Below, piece by piece: positions 1 through 10,581 of a stretch of DNA of 64,000 nucleotides. Origin of the DNA: Bryobacteraceae bacterium (lineage in GTDB: Bacteria; Acidobacteriota; Terriglobia; Bryobacterales; Bryobacteraceae); NCBI GenBank assembly GCA_026129905.1, contig JAHCHE010000033.1, positions 20,074 to 84,073 on the forward strand. Direction: 5' to 3'. Both the position numbers and the translations under genes were made by a program. The notes beneath the pieces are model-generated. The model had not been told where the DNA came from and searched no databases. It saw nothing but the letters and a program-made list of their open reading frames with translations. Position 1 is the stretch's first letter; each line of letters starts with the position of its first letter.

Positions 1-957
1 GTCGGCCGATACCAGAACGATCCAGCCGAGATTCCGGTAATCGTCCCTCAGACCCGTGTCCGCGTATGCGATCACGCGGCGTCCGGAGTTCGGCACTTCG
101 GTCACCAGGTTGCCGGTCTGCCTCCCCTGTATTGTCGTCAGCGCGTCCTGAACCGCGATGAATTCCTGCGACTTCAGGTTCATCGCGAGGTTGGCTTCCG
201 GCGCGCTGATCACCGTGCCGTCTTCCTTCACCAGCGTCGTTCGCAGGTTCAGAGGCGGATGCGCCTGGTTCACCACGCTGAACAGGCTCGAGACGTCCAC
301 CAGCGCATCCAGGGTCCCAATGAAGCGGTTCGTGCCGAGCTCCGTCACCGGCACGCCGATGCCGATGTAGCTGGCTTTGGAGACTTCGTCGTACAGAATA
401 TCCGTGACGTTGATGCCGCCCCGGCCGTTGGCGTAGATATTCTGCCAGAAGTCTTCGTCGGCCTGAAAGTAGTCGAGTGTCTTGTGCGTGGCGGCGATCG
501 TCGCTCCCTGTTCGTCTGTCACGGTTATGCGCAGGAAGCGCGGATCCAATTCAATGAAGCGCCGCATGTGAACGGCGGCCGGCGTCGATAGGATCTGGGT
601 CACCAGCGGCACGGCGGCGGGAGTGTTCCAGCCTTCCTCGATCTTGCGGATTCGCGCCGCGATGGCTTCCTGGCTCTGTCCCTGGTAGGAACGGTTCGCG
701 GACGTCACAACGTCGGTGATGGTCGGGGCCGCCGCGAGCGTCCCCACTTGCACCACGCGGTCGTGGATGAACTGCGAGATCTCGCGCGCCGTGGATTCGG
801 CGACCACCTTGAAGTGACTTCCAATAGTTCGCTGCAACTCCCGGTCGGACTTCGTCAGCGCATACAGCGCCACCAGGCATATGGGCACAACTGTTACCAA
901 CAGCCCGATCAGCAACCGCCGGAACGAGATGCGGAGTTCAAAGCTATCGGCAGGCAT
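1..957 (-). CDS. Cache-type membrane sensor protein, N-terminal 319 residues (runs off window)
   Basis: An open frame runs from an ATG at 957 to the window edge without a stop, so the C-terminus is missing. The product starts with a short cytoplasmic stretch and one membrane segment at about residues 14-35 (LLIGLLVTVVPICLVALYAL). A long extracytoplasmic region of about 280 residues follows. It begins with a helix ending in FIHDRVVQVGTLAAAP and continues with an alpha/beta sensor region containing DYFQADEDFWQNIYANGRGG and YIGIGVPVTE. That layout (helix, aromatic 'D..FW' turn, G-G turn, 'GI..PV') is typical of double-Cache ligand-binding domains in histidine kinases, diguanylate cyclases and chemoreceptors. 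The output domain lies outside the window, so the class cannot be decided. Cache domain is likely; the ligand is unknown. Confidence 0.75.
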   Translation of the reverse strand, partial: MPADSFELRISFRRLLIGLLVTVVPICLVALYALTKSDRELQRTIGSHFKVVAESTAREISQFIHDRVVQVGTLAAAPTITDVVTSANRSYQGQSQEAIAARIRKIEEGWNTPAAVPLVTQILSTPAAVHMRRFIELDPRFLRITVTDEQGATIAATHKTLDYFQADEDFWQNIYANGRGGINVTDILYDEVSKASYIGIGVPVTELGTNRFIGTLDALVDVSSLFSVVNQAHPPLNLRTTLVKEDGTVISAPEANLAMNLKSQEFIAVQDALTTIQGRQTGNLVTEVPNSGRRVIAYADTGLRDDYRNLGWIVLVSAD

Positions 958-1042
958 TGTTACCTCCGCATACAGAATAAGCCAATTTCGGACCGATGGA
1001 GCGAATTTTACGATGGGGATTTGCGCCCAGCCTTCGCCTAAC

Positions 1043-1237
1043 CTACGCCAGCTTTCGCAATACCCGCGCCGGCAGGGTCAGCAGCGCCCACAGCAACTCG
1101 AACACGCCGCCCACCGCGACGCCGATCAGCCGGAATGGCAGCAGAATCAACCACACCAGCGGGTAAAGGATCAGCGCCAGGATGGCCAAAGGCCAACACA
1201 AAATGAACAGAATGCACCACAGCAGAAACTTGACCAC
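1043..1237 (-). CDS. Small hydrophobic membrane protein, 64 aa
   Basis: A 64-residue frame begins at a GTG preceded by AGAGGAG nine bases upstream, a good ribosome-binding site that decides the start. Almost the whole protein is hydrophobic: MVKFLLWCILFILCWPL followed by AILALILYPLVWLILLPF and a last stretch up to a basic tail (ARVLRKLA). Two or three short membrane passes with proline kinks are likely. It lies between the sensor protein and the Tat-exported protein on the same strand. I do not recognise the family and assign no function. Confidence 0.6.
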   Translation of the reverse strand: MVKFLLWCILFILCWPLAILALILYPLVWLILLPFRLIGVAVGGVFELLWALLTLPARVLRKLA

Positions 1238-1302
1238 GGCTATGCTCTCCTCTAATGGATACGAGGCAGACGCGGCGTTCGTTCCCGAATCGGGACTCGC
1301 GC

Positions 1303-3342
1303 TTAGGCCGGGTCCACGGCCACGTATTCGTACGGCAGCAACCCGAGTTCCACCGCGTCCCCCCTCAGACGGGCGGGTTGCCACCCGTTCTTCCGGTACG
1401 CTTCCGGATTGGCGCCGGCTTCCCGGTAGCTGTGCTCGTCCAGGCGCCGGATGCGAACCGGCCACCCCAGCCCGCTGTTCTCCACCCGCGCCATCCGCGG
1501 AGCAGGGCCGAGGTTCGCCACCAGCAGCCGAGACCTTCCGCCCTGGCGCAGGAACATCCCGGCGATCATCAGTGGTTCCTGGCGCCTCACCGGTAGCGCT
1601 CGGCCGCCGGCAAATTCCGCCACGTCTGCCAGAACGTGGTACAGCGGAAACACCCCGCCCGCCGTCGAAGGAAATAGCGCGGGCATCCGCGAACCGGATT
1701 CGTTTTCCATCACTCCGCGCCAGCCGGTGGTTTCGTAGAACGTCGCGAAGTCGACGCCGCTTTCCGCCAGCGCCTGCAAGCTGCCGAGCGTCCAGCCCGC
1801 GCCGAACAGCGACGCCTGCCGCGCGTCCACCGAAGGCGGCAGCCGGTCTCCTGCGGGCCCGCTTTCGACCGCCGTAGCCACGGGGTTGAAGCGCTGCCGC
1901 AACGTCACCGGAGTGACTGCGAGTTTGGCCGACCCAGTGAACTGGCGCGCCGAGCGCGCGGTGTGCCGGAGCCCTTCGAACGTCTCCACCAGGCTCAGGT
2001 TGTCGAACGCGTGGACCTGCGGGTTTGCCGAATAGCAGATCACGTCCAGCCCTTGCGTGTTCGGCCGCCCGCGGTTCAGCTCGGTGAAATTGGCGTTGGT
2101 CCCCGCGCCGAGTGGTCCGCGGAGGTACCTTCTCGCCAGCGCCGTCCACCGGTCGCCGGTCGATTGCTCTTTCTCATGGAACACCAGCCAGCGGGCCACT
2201 TTCGGTTTCATGCTTGCGAGTTCCCGCTCCAGGCCTTGAAGTTCCTCCTCGGCGGCGTCGGTCACGAAGACTGCGGCCTCCAGCGCGGACCCCAAAGCGG
2301 CGGCTTCCCGCGCGGCGCGCCGCAGCAACTCGAGGTAGCCCTGGTCCGTCAGCCGCAGATCCACGCGCAGATGAGCCGGGCGTAGCGTTCGCAGCCGCGC
2401 CTGCTCCCGCGCCGTCGGCTCGGGCGATTCCGCCGCGATTCCCAAACCGATAACGGGTAGCACGGCGGCCCGCGCTGCGTCCCCGACGCGCACAACGATT
2501 TCCGCGGCCGCGAGGCGCGGTCCCGGCGCTGCCTTGCCCCTTCCCGTCAGCTTCACCGTGACGGCCTGGGAAACGCGGGTTCCGGCTTTCACCTCGACCG
2601 GAAACGGCAGCCGCAGCGGCGTGCAATAGGTCTTATAGGAAGCGTCGGTCCAGTTCCGCTGGTCCTCCATCTCGAACGTGTCGCCCTCGAAACGAACTTC
2701 CGCCATCACCCCCGGCTCAACCTCGTGCGAGATGGCGCGCACGTCCACGAACGGCTGGTGCGGCGAGATGTCGTCTGGAAACCGGCCGTCTTCTTTCGAC
2801 CCGTCGACTTTCTCCACCGCGCAGGGCCGTCCCGCGCACTCGGCGATCGGGTGAAGCACGCAGAAGCCAATGCGGTTGCGAAGGAACGTGGACCTCGCCT
2901 CGCCGTCGAACGTGAACCGTACCACGCCGCTGCTGTCGCCCGCGATCGACCCTTTCCAACCGAAATCGATCGGCCCTTCCTGGCAATCCACTTCGAAAGC
3001 GGCCCGGAAGCCCGACGCGGCGGTCTCGACCCGCAGGTTCCGGACCTTCGGCGCCACCGTGCCCCAGTTGCGGTCGCGGACCGGCGCGTAGATCCCCCGC
3101 AAGACCTCGCGGTCCGCGTATTTGATGTAGCGAACGAAGGCGAGTTCGGGCTCCAACACCATCCGCAATGGCCCTGCCTGGAGGTCGATCGACCGGGGAG
3201 GCGGCGCATCGGCGCCATAGTAGAGGACCGATACCGGCCTCGTGTTGTCCTCCGCCGCAGGCGCGGGCGACGCCCGCGGAATTCCCGCTCCGCTGGCGGC
3301 GGCGCCGACGGCGCAGATTCCAAGCGCTTCCCGTCTGGTCAT
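1303..3342 (-). CDS. Tat-exported TIM-barrel protein resembling D-apionate lactonase
   Basis: The 679-residue product starts MTRREALGICAVGAAASG, a twin-arginine signal followed by an Ala/Pro-rich cleavage region, so export is likely. The segment ELAFVRYIKYADREVLRGIY followed by VRDRNWGT resembles the N-terminal beta domain I remember for D-apionate lactonases (ApnL). A central part (LRPAHLRVDL, WLVFHEKE, GAGTNANFTELNRGRP) looks like their TIM-barrel domain, and the C-terminal 80 residues form a small beta domain. If correct, it would open the lactone of apionate, a branched-sugar acid from plant cell walls. ApnL enzymes are usually cytoplasmic, so the Tat signal is unusual and a different lactone or glycoside substrate is possible. 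The fold assignment is moderately secure; the substrate is an inference. Confidence 0.5.
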   Translation of the reverse strand: MTRREALGICAVGAAASGAGIPRASPAPAAEDNTRPVSVLYYGADAPPPRSIDLQAGPLRMVLEPELAFVRYIKYADREVLRGIYAPVRDRNWGTVAPKVRNLRVETAASGFRAAFEVDCQEGPIDFGWKGSIAGDSSGVVRFTFDGEARSTFLRNRIGFCVLHPIAECAGRPCAVEKVDGSKEDGRFPDDISPHQPFVDVRAISHEVEPGVMAEVRFEGDTFEMEDQRNWTDASYKTYCTPLRLPFPVEVKAGTRVSQAVTVKLTGRGKAAPGPRLAAAEIVVRVGDAARAAVLPVIGLGIAAESPEPTAREQARLRTLRPAHLRVDLRLTDQGYLELLRRAAREAAALGSALEAAVFVTDAAEEELQGLERELASMKPKVARWLVFHEKEQSTGDRWTALARRYLRGPLGAGTNANFTELNRGRPNTQGLDVICYSANPQVHAFDNLSLVETFEGLRHTARSARQFTGSAKLAVTPVTLRQRFNPVATAVESGPAGDRLPPSVDARQASLFGAGWTLGSLQALAESGVDFATFYETTGWRGVMENESGSRMPALFPSTAGGVFPLYHVLADVAEFAGGRALPVRRQEPLMIAGMFLRQGGRSRLLVANLGPAPRMARVENSGLGWPVRIRRLDEHSYREAGANPEAYRKNGWQPARLRGDAVELGLLPYEYVAVDPA

Positions 3343-3517
3343 GTCCGGGCAGTGTACTACAAGTCCGGCCGGACCTCCCGGCTCGGCAGTACAGGGTAAT
3401 CCACTTGCTCCGTCGCCATGAACAGGGCGCCGGCGTGAGTAGGTGGATTGTCACCGCGCTGTCGCCGGATCGAAATGCTCGTTTCCTACAATCGACCTCA
3501 ACCCCTTAAAGGAGACT

Positions 3518-6500
3518 ATGAAACACCTACTTCTGCGAACCATCTTGTGCGCGGGTCTGGCCGCGGTTGGGGCGCCGGCCCAGTCCACTTTGGGAGTCGT
3601 CCTCGGCTCGGTGCGGGATCCGTCCGGCGCCGCCGTCAGCGGCGCGGCGGTCAAGCTGACCAACACCGGCGAGAACACCTCGCGCGAAGCCGTGTCCGAC
3701 GCCAACGGCAATTACGAATTCCAGAACGTCAAGCCCGGTATGTACGCCCTCACCGTGACGGCGGCCGGATTCCGGGCGTTCAACGCCAACCAGGTCCCGC
3801 TGGAAGCGCGGCGCACCGTCCGCGTGGACGCCAACCTGGAGGTGGGCGTGGTGACGGAGTCGATTGAAGTCTCCGCTTTCGCCGGCGTCATCGCCACGGA
3901 TTCACCGGTGATCAACTCGACGCTGGCCGTCGAGAAAGTGCTCTACCTGCCGGCGAACGTGCGGGCGGGAGGCTCCACCAGTCCCTACAACCTCATCTCG
4001 ACGTTGCCCGGCGTGCAGCCGGACAACGGCAACGGTTTCGGAATCCAGGGCGGCATCCCGGCGCAATCCGACTCTTCAGTGGACGGCATCTCGATCACGA
4101 CGGCAACCGGCAACAGTCCGCAGCGGGCGCTGTTCCCCTCGGTTGAATCCATCGCCGAGATCAAGGTACAGGGCGTCGGCAATACCGCCGAGTACGGTAC
4201 GCCCGGTGACATCACCACGATCTCGAAATCCGGGACGAACGAATATCACGGCGCGCTGTTCTGGTATCACCAGAACCGGGCGCTCGACGCGCGTTCGTTC
4301 GGACAGAGAGTGCTTCCCGCCAAGATCGGCAACACGTTCGGAGGAACGTTGCAGGGCCCTGTCCGCCTGCCGGGCCTGTACCACGGCCGCGACCGTACTT
4401 TCTTTCTGTTCACCTGGGAGTCCTTCCGTTTCCCCCGGCAGAGCACGCTTCAGAACAGCGTGCCGACGCGGCAGATGAAGAACGGCGATTTCGGCGCGGA
4501 AGCCGACGTGATCCGCGACCCGCTCACCGGCGATCCATTCCCCCAGAACCTCATTCCAGCCGACCGCATCAATGCGGTCGCGCGGGCCGTGCTGCCGTAC
4601 TATCCCGATCCCAACGTTGGGCCAGGGCTTCGCGCCTCCGTCGCCAACTTCATCGAGAACCGGTCGTCGACGATCGAATCCGATCAGTTCGACCTTCGCC
4701 TTGACCATGTCTTCTCCACGCGACATTCGCTGTTCGGGCGCTACACGTACAAGGACAATCCTTCGCTCGACGCCAATAACCTGCTGCTGCCATCCGACAC
4801 GGTGAGCAACGGCCACCACTCCGGCGTCGCTTCCTGGGCCTGGACCATCCGGCCGAACCTGCTGAACGAGTTCCGCGCCGGGGTCAACTACGCCTATAGC
4901 CAACGCGATTTCCCGTTCGACGGCGGAGGATTCTTCCGGTCGCTGAACCTCAAAGACATACCTCCCGAGCCCATGTATAACGCTATCCCCGCCTTCCAGA
5001 TCGACCGCTTCACAAGCTTCGCCAAGGGCCGCCCGGGCTTCTCACGATCCTGGAACACGCAGTTCATCGACAACATGACCTGGATCGCGGGCCGGCACAC
5101 TCTGAAATGGGGCGTCGACGTGCGGCGGCTGCGGGGCGAATCGAACATCAGCTTCATCACAGGCGATTCTTACGGCGAGTTCGCCTTCAACGGGAACTTC
5201 TCGGGCCATCCATTCGCGGATTTCCTGCTCGGCGCCCCCGTGCAGTCCGCCATCGCCGACCTGCGCATCGACAACGACAGCCGCGCCACCCATTACAAGG
5301 CCTACATGCAAGATTCCTACCGCTTCTCGCCGAAGCTGACGCTGGACTACGGGTGCGCTGGGAGTTCCACCCGGGCTACTATGACGCCGGCCTGAATATC
5401 GCCAACTTCGACCGCGCCATCCCGCGCACCGGCCGCGTCATCATTCCGTCCGACCCGGCCGCCCGATCCTTTATCGCGCCGGGCGCCCTGGCCAGCATCA
5501 ATGCCTGTCGCGGACCCGACATCAACGGCGTCCCCTGCACGCCGATCGTCACGGCCCAGGAAGCGGGTCTGCCCGAAGGCCTGCGGGAAAACTACTACGC
5601 CCAGTTGCTGCCCCGCTTTGGCTTCGCCTACCGACTGAACGACAGGACCACCATCCGAGGCGCGGCCGGCTTGTACAACATGGTCATCCTCGGTTCGGTC
5701 TTCTACTCGCTCACCAGCACCGTCCAGGCGGACGTCCGCTCGTTCCAGAACGTCGGCCCGGACGGACGGCCGATCTTCCTGTTGCCCGAGACCCGAACGC
5801 CCGGCAGCGGCGTGACGTCAAGCTCGGTGGGCACATTCGAGTTCCGCACCGCGAACCAGATCGATTTCCGGCCGCCCCAGATGTTTCAGTGGAGCCTTTC
5901 GGTGGACCGCCAGATCGGTGAAAGCATGGGCCTCCGGCTCTCCTACATCGGCAACAAGTCGACCAACCTGCCGTGGGCGCCCGATATCAATCAACCGCAG
6001 CCGTCTACCACGTTTTTCTCCCAGCGCCCGTTAACGGACCGGCCGTTCCTGCACTGGGGGCTGATCTATTCGCGCGACGCCGACGCCAACTCGATCTACA
6101 ACTCGTTCCAGGCCGAGTTGAACCGCCGCTTTGCCAAGGGACTTTCGTTCACCTCCTCCTACACGCTGGCCAAGCACCTGGCCGACAATGCCGGCCCGAA
6201 TCCCACCGGGTGGGCCGGCGAGACCGGCGGCGGCCGCGTGACGAACTCCCTGGATCGCCGGGCCGACCGCGGCAACGTCTACGCCACCCGGCGCCACCGC
6301 TTCATCTCGACGCTGGTGTACGATCTGCCGTTCGGCCGAGGCCGCGCTTTCATGGCCGGCGCCAACCGCGTGGCCGACGCCGTGCTCGGCGGATGGAGCG
6401 TCTCGTCCATCCTGACGCTTCAGACCGGCCCGTACTTGACCCCGACCTTCTCCGGCGGCGACCCATCCGGCACGAACGCCCCGCGCCGCGGAACGCAGCG

Positions 6501-6921
6501 GCCAGACCGTGTCGGCGACGGTGAACTCGACAACCCGACCGCCGCCCTCTGGTTCGATCGCAACGCCTTCGTCTGCCCTGGCCGGGCGCCTGGCGCGCTC
6601 CAGTTCAACTGCGCGGTGGGCGTTGTTCCCGGACGCGACCCGGCCCCCATCGGCCGCTTCGGCAACTCCGGCGTCGGCATTATCGGCGGTCCGGGAACGA
6701 TCGGCTGGAACCTTGGCATGGGCAAGCGATTCCGGGTGACCGAGGGTCTCTCGCTCCGCTGCGAGGGCTCGTTCACCAACGCGATCAATCGCGTCAACAT
6801 GGCGGACCCGAGCACGATGAACATCGCCGACGCCAACGCCGGTCGCATTACTGCCGCGCGCGGAGGCGAAACGTTCGGAGGAGGCCGCACCGGCCAGGTT
6901 TCGCTGCGTCTCGAATTCTGA
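3518..6921 (+). pseudogene. Oar-like TonB-dependent outer-membrane receptor, split by a one-base frameshift
   Basis: The start is the ATG at 3518, placed by AAAGGAGA upstream and a signal peptide (MKHLLLRTILCAGLAAVGAP). Residues 25-115 form a carboxypeptidase-regulatory-like beta sandwich (GSVRDPSGAAVSGAAVKLTN). A plug domain follows, then a long beta-barrel ending in aromatic SLRLEF. The frame stops at 5395, but the barrel continues in the +1 frame from about 5354 to 6921. At 5351-5354 the bases GGG-TGCGC should read GGG-CTG-CGC to give LDYGLRWEFHPGYYD, so restoring one C rejoins the halves into a protein of about 1134 residues, the usual length for this acidobacterial family. The rest of the barrel has no other lesion. 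This is therefore either a very recent inactivation or a sequencing or assembly error. The family probably takes up large glycans or peptides with TonB energy. Confidence 0.85.
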
Positions 6922-6928
6922 GCACTAC

Positions 6929-6956
6929 CGTGCGGCGGCCGGCCTCCGGCCGCACG
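6929..6956. terminator. GC-rich hairpin after the receptor gene
   Basis: An inverted repeat (CGTGCGG...CCGG / CCGGCCGCACG) with a three-base loop and a three-base bulge begins eight bases after the receptor stop codon. It has no run of T. It sits between the receptor and convergent maeB and could serve as a transcription end or attenuate read-through. Function is inferred only from position and shape. Confidence 0.4.
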
Positions 6957-7054
6957 CGGAGCCTCATTGATCCGGAGGGCGCCCGGACGCGCCTTCCGGC
7001 CGAGCTGTCACGGCGTCGCTCTCGCGGCGCGGCGCGCGAGCAGCCCGCGGGTCT

Positions 7055-9340
7055 TTATGCGATGCGGAATCGGCGGCGGGGCAGGGCCGTCGCTTCCTGC
7101 GCGTCCACAACGGCGATCGCCGTCATGTTCACGATGTCGCTGACTTCATCGCCGCGCTGCAACACGTGGACTGGCCGCGAAAGGCCTCGCAGAATCGGCC
7201 CGATGGTTTCGGCGCCGCCGAGGCGTTGCAGCAGCTTATACGCGATGTTGCCGGCTTCCAGGTTCGGGAAGATCAGAACGTTGGCGCCCTGCTTGATCCC
7301 GCTGAACGGATATCGCTCCTCCATGATGCGCGGGACCACGGCGGTGTCGGCTTGCATCTCGCCGTCCACGAGAAGGTCGGGAGCGCGGCGCCGTACGATC
7401 TCGACGGCCTTCCGCACCTTCTCCGAAAGGGGATGCCGCGCGCTCCCAAAGTTGGAGAACGACAGCATCGCTACCCGCGGCTCCACGTCGAAGCCTCGAG
7501 CGGCCTCCGCGGTTTCAATGGCGATCTCGGCGAGGTCTTCCGCCGTCGGCTCGATATTCACCGTCGTGTCGGCCAGGAAATAAATCTGCCCCGGCGGCGT
7601 AATCACAACATACATTCCGCAGACGCGCCGCAGGCCTTCGCGGACCGTGATCACCTGAAGCGCCGGCCGCAAGGTCTCCGGATAGTGCTGCGTCAGGCCG
7701 CCGATCAGCGCGTCGGCGTCGCCCATGCGCACCATCATCGAACCGAAAACCGTCCGGTTCAGAATGAGTTCCTCGGCCTCGCTGGGCGTGATGCCTTTGC
7801 GCTGCCGCATCTCGTACAGCCAGCGGGCATACTCGGCGCGCTTGGGGTACGTGGCCGGATCGATGAGATCGGCGCCACTGAGCGACAGCCGGAGCGTCTC
7901 GATCTTTCCGCGGATGGCCTCCACGCTGCCGAGCAGGATCGGTTGCGCGATGCGCTCGTCCACCAGAATCTGGCAGGCGCGCAGGATCTTGTCCGCGTCT
8001 CCTTCCGGGAAAACGACGCGCTTGGATTGGCGCTGCGCTTTGTGAATCATCACGCGCATGAACTCGTGCGCCTTGCCCAGCCGCCGTTCCAACTGGTCCT
8101 TGTATTGCGCAATGTCCGTCGGCTTCTGCGCCACGCCGCTTTCGATGGCCGCCTGCGCGACAGCGGAAGCCACCCAGATCAAGACCCGATGATCGAACGG
8201 CTTCGGAATGATGTATTCGCGGCCGAAATGCATTTCCTCGACGCCGTAGGCGCGCCGCACGGAATCCGGCACGTCCTCCTTTGCCAGCGCCGCCAGCGCG
8301 CGCGTCGCCGCCAGTTTCATCGCGTCGTTGATGGCGGTGGCCCGGACGTCGAGCGCGCCGCGGAAAATAAATGGAAAGCCGAGTACATTGTTCACCTGAT
8401 TCGGAAAATCCGAGCGCCCGGTGGCCATGATCAGGTCGGATCGCGTTGCCACCGCCACGTCGTAGGGGATTTCCGGATCCGGGTTCGCCATCGCAAACAC
8501 GATGGGATTCGGCGCCATCGACAGGAGCATCTCGCGCGTGACGCAATTGGCGGCGGAAAGGCCGATAAAGACGTCGGCCCCCTGGAAGGCGTCGGCCAGC
8601 GTGCGGGCGGAGGTGGGCCTGGCGAACCGCTGCTTGTACTTGTTCATTCCCTCCGTGCGCCCTTCGTAGATCACCCCTTTGCTGTCGCACATCAGGATGT
8701 TTTCTGGCCGCATGCCAAGCTTGACGTAGTGCAAAACGCACGAAACGCCGCTCGCGCCGGCGCCGTTCACCACCACCTTGACCTCGTCCGGACGCTTGCC
8801 CGCGATCTCCAGGGCGTTCAGCAACGCCGCGCCGGAAATGATCGCTGTCCCGTGCTGGTCGTCGTGAAACACGGGAATCTTCATCGTCCGCCGGAGTTCT
8901 TCTTCGATCTCGAAACATTCCGGCGCCTTGATGTCCTCGAGGTTGATGCCGCCGAACGTCGGCTCCAGCAACTGGCAGGCGCGGATCACTTCCTTCGGAT
9001 CGGCCGTATCCAGCTCGATGTCGAACACGTCGATGTCGGCAAACCGCTTGAACAGGACTCCCTTGCCCTCCATCACCGGCTTGGCCGCCGCCGCGCCGAT
9101 GTTTCCCAGTCCGAGCACGGCCGTGCCGTTGCTAACCACCGCCACCAGGTTGCCCTTGGCGGTGTACTTGTACACCTGGCTCGGATCCCGATGAATAGCC
9201 ATGCAGGGTACGGCGACTCCTGGGCTGTAAGCCAGACTTAAATCCCGCTGGGTCCGGCACGGTTTGGTGGGAGTAATAGCGAGTTTTCCCGGGGGCGACT
9301 GCGCATGGTAGTCGAGGGCATCTTCCTCGCGAATAGCCAT
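7055..9340 (-). CDS. maeB: NADP-dependent malic enzyme with C-terminal phosphotransacetylase-like domain
   Basis: The ATG at 9340 is preferred over one 27 bases upstream because AGAAAGGA lies nine bases before it. The 761-residue product has the two-part MaeB layout. Residues 1 to about 430 are malic enzyme: [41 protein letters not shown] and the nucleotide loop [12 protein letters not shown]. Residues of about 430-761 resemble phosphate acetyltransferase ([19 protein letters not shown]), which in characterised MaeB proteins is regulatory rather than catalytic. The enzyme decarboxylates malate to pyruvate with NADP reduction in the cytoplasm. The gene stands alone, convergent with the receptor gene and divergent from xseB. 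Confidence 0.95.
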   Translation of the reverse strand: MAIREEDALDYHAQSPPGKLAITPTKPCRTQRDLSLAYSPGVAVPCMAIHRDPSQVYKYTAKGNLVAVVSNGTAVLGLGNIGAAAAKPVMEGKGVLFKRFADIDVFDIELDTADPKEVIRACQLLEPTFGGINLEDIKAPECFEIEEELRRTMKIPVFHDDQHGTAIISGAALLNALEIAGKRPDEVKVVVNGAGASGVSCVLHYVKLGMRPENILMCDSKGVIYEGRTEGMNKYKQRFARPTSARTLADAFQGADVFIGLSAANCVTREMLLSMAPNPIVFAMANPDPEIPYDVAVATRSDLIMATGRSDFPNQVNNVLGFPFIFRGALDVRATAINDAMKLAATRALAALAKEDVPDSVRRAYGVEEMHFGREYIIPKPFDHRVLIWVASAVAQAAIESGVAQKPTDIAQYKDQLERRLGKAHEFMRVMIHKAQRQSKRVVFPEGDADKILRACQILVDERIAQPILLGSVEAIRGKIETLRLSLSGADLIDPATYPKRAEYARWLYEMRQRKGITPSEAEELILNRTVFGSMMVRMGDADALIGGLTQHYPETLRPALQVITVREGLRRVCGMYVVITPPGQIYFLADTTVNIEPTAEDLAEIAIETAEAARGFDVEPRVAMLSFSNFGSARHPLSEKVRKAVEIVRRRAPDLLVDGEMQADTAVVPRIMEERYPFSGIKQGANVLIFPNLEAGNIAYKLLQRLGGAETIGPILRGLSRPVHVLQRGDEVSDIVNMTAIAVVDAQEATALPRRRFRIA

Positions 9341-9427
9341 AAATCCGATTCCTTTCTCTGGAACCATTGTCGCGCACCCGGCCGGCGCAGGAGAGGCACT
9401 TTCCGGCGCCTGAGATAGAATGGGGCG

Positions 9428-9664
9428 ATGGCGGAACCGGACAAGCCGGCCCTGAGTTTCGAGGCGAGTCTCAGCGAACTTGAGCGGCTGGTGAAGGAAC
9501 TCGAAAGCGGTGAGTTGCCGCTGGAAAAGGCGCTCGAGTGCTTTGAAAAGGGCGTCGCTCTCAGCGACGCTTGCCGCCGCCGGCTCGAGGAGGCGGAAAC
9601 GAGAGTCGAGATCCTCCTCCGAAAGAATCAGAAGATCGAACCGGAACCCTTCGAGCCAAAATAG
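9428..9664 (+). CDS. xseB: Exodeoxyribonuclease VII small subunit
   Basis: The product has 78 residues, the usual size for XseB. The family pattern is clear: [41 protein letters not shown] and a C-terminal helix [14 protein letters not shown]. Several XseB chains bind the XseA catalytic subunit and are needed for degradation of single-stranded DNA. xseA is not in the window. The gene opens a run of xseB, ispA, tlyA and nadK, an order common in many bacteria, with short gaps or overlaps that suggest one transcript. Confidence 0.93.
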   Translation: MAEPDKPALSFEASLSELERLVKELESGELPLEKALECFEKGVALSDACRRRLEEAETRVEILLRKNQKIEPEPFEPK

Positions 9665-9696
9665 CCGGGCCGCGGAGCCCTCTTGCCGACGCCCTC

Positions 9697-10581
9697 ATGA
9701 ACCTGAGCGAATACATCCACCGCCAACGGCGGCTCGTTGACGCCGCGCTCGACCGGTGGGCGCCCTCCGAACTGACGCCGCCCCAAATCATCCACCGCGC
9801 CATGCGCTACAGCCTCTTCGCCGGCGGCAAGCGCATCCGCCCCATCCTGTGCATCGCCGCCGCCGAAATGGTCGGCGACCACCTGGAAGGCGTCGAGGAC
9901 GCCGCCTGTTCCCTCGAGCTGATCCACACCTATTCGCTCATTCACGACGACCTGCCCGCGCTCGACAACGACGATTTCCGCCGCGGTCGTCCCACCTCGC
10001 ACAAGGTGTTTGGCGAGGCCATGGCTATCCTCGCCGGAGATTCGCTGCTGACGCTGGCCTTCCATGTGCTTTCCGCGATGGACCACGCCGGCCCGGAACG
10101 CCGCAACCGTCTGGCGCTTGAGCTGTCGGCCGCCGCCGGTACCGTGGGCGGCATGATTGCCGGACAAGTGCACGATCTGGAAGGCGAGGGCAAGGCGCCC
10201 GACGCGGACCTGCTCAATCAGATTCACCGCGCCAAGACCGGCGCCCTCCTCCGCGCCAGTCTGCGCATGGGCGCCATCTTTGCCGGGGCCTCCGACACGG
10301 AACTCGAGGCGCTTTCCTGCTACGGCGAACATGTCGGGCTCGCCTTCCAGATCGTCGACGACATCCTCGACGTCGAGCAGTCCTCGGAAGCGCTGGGAAA
10401 GACCGCCGGCAAGGACGCCGCCCAGCACAAGATCACGTTCCCGGCCGTGTACGGCCTCGAACGGTCGCGCGCCATGGCCGAGCAGGAGCGGCTCCGCGCT
10501 CGCCAGTCCCTTCAGCCGTTCGGCCCGCGGGCGGCCCGGCTGCTGGAACTCGCGGATTTGATCGTACAGCGGAAAGCATGA
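9697..10581 (+). CDS. ispA: Geranyl/farnesyl diphosphate synthase (short-chain polyprenyl synthetase)
   Basis: From the ATG at 9697 the product has 294 residues, normal for bacterial IspA; no strong ribosome-binding site is visible and a longer in-frame start exists at 9571, inside xseB. The protein shows FAGGKRIRPIL (substrate-binding GKR), the first aspartate-rich motif in HDDLPALDNDDFRRG, and the second in FQIVDDILDVE. These bind the magnesium-diphosphate groups of DMAPP/GPP and IPP. The product feeds quinone and undecaprenyl carrier synthesis in the cytoplasm. The stop overlaps the tlyA start by four bases (ATGA), indicating translational coupling. Confidence 0.94.
   Translation: MNLSEYIHRQRRLVDAALDRWAPSELTPPQIIHRAMRYSLFAGGKRIRPILCIAAAEMVGDHLEGVEDAACSLELIHTYSLIHDDLPALDNDDFRRGRPTSHKVFGEAMAILAGDSLLTLAFHVLSAMDHAGPERRNRLALELSAAAGTVGGMIAGQVHDLEGEGKAPDADLLNQIHRAKTGALLRASLRMGAIFAGASDTELEALSCYGEHVGLAFQIVDDILDVEQSSEALGKTAGKDAAQHKITFPAVYGLERSRAMAEQERLRARQSLQPFGPRAARLLELADLIVQRKA

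Noticed and set aside
3343..3517. Promoter for the TonB-dependent receptor with TACAAT at about 3486
   Set aside because: The -10-like hexamer is good, but no -35 element lies at 16-18 bases, so it was not listed as a feature.
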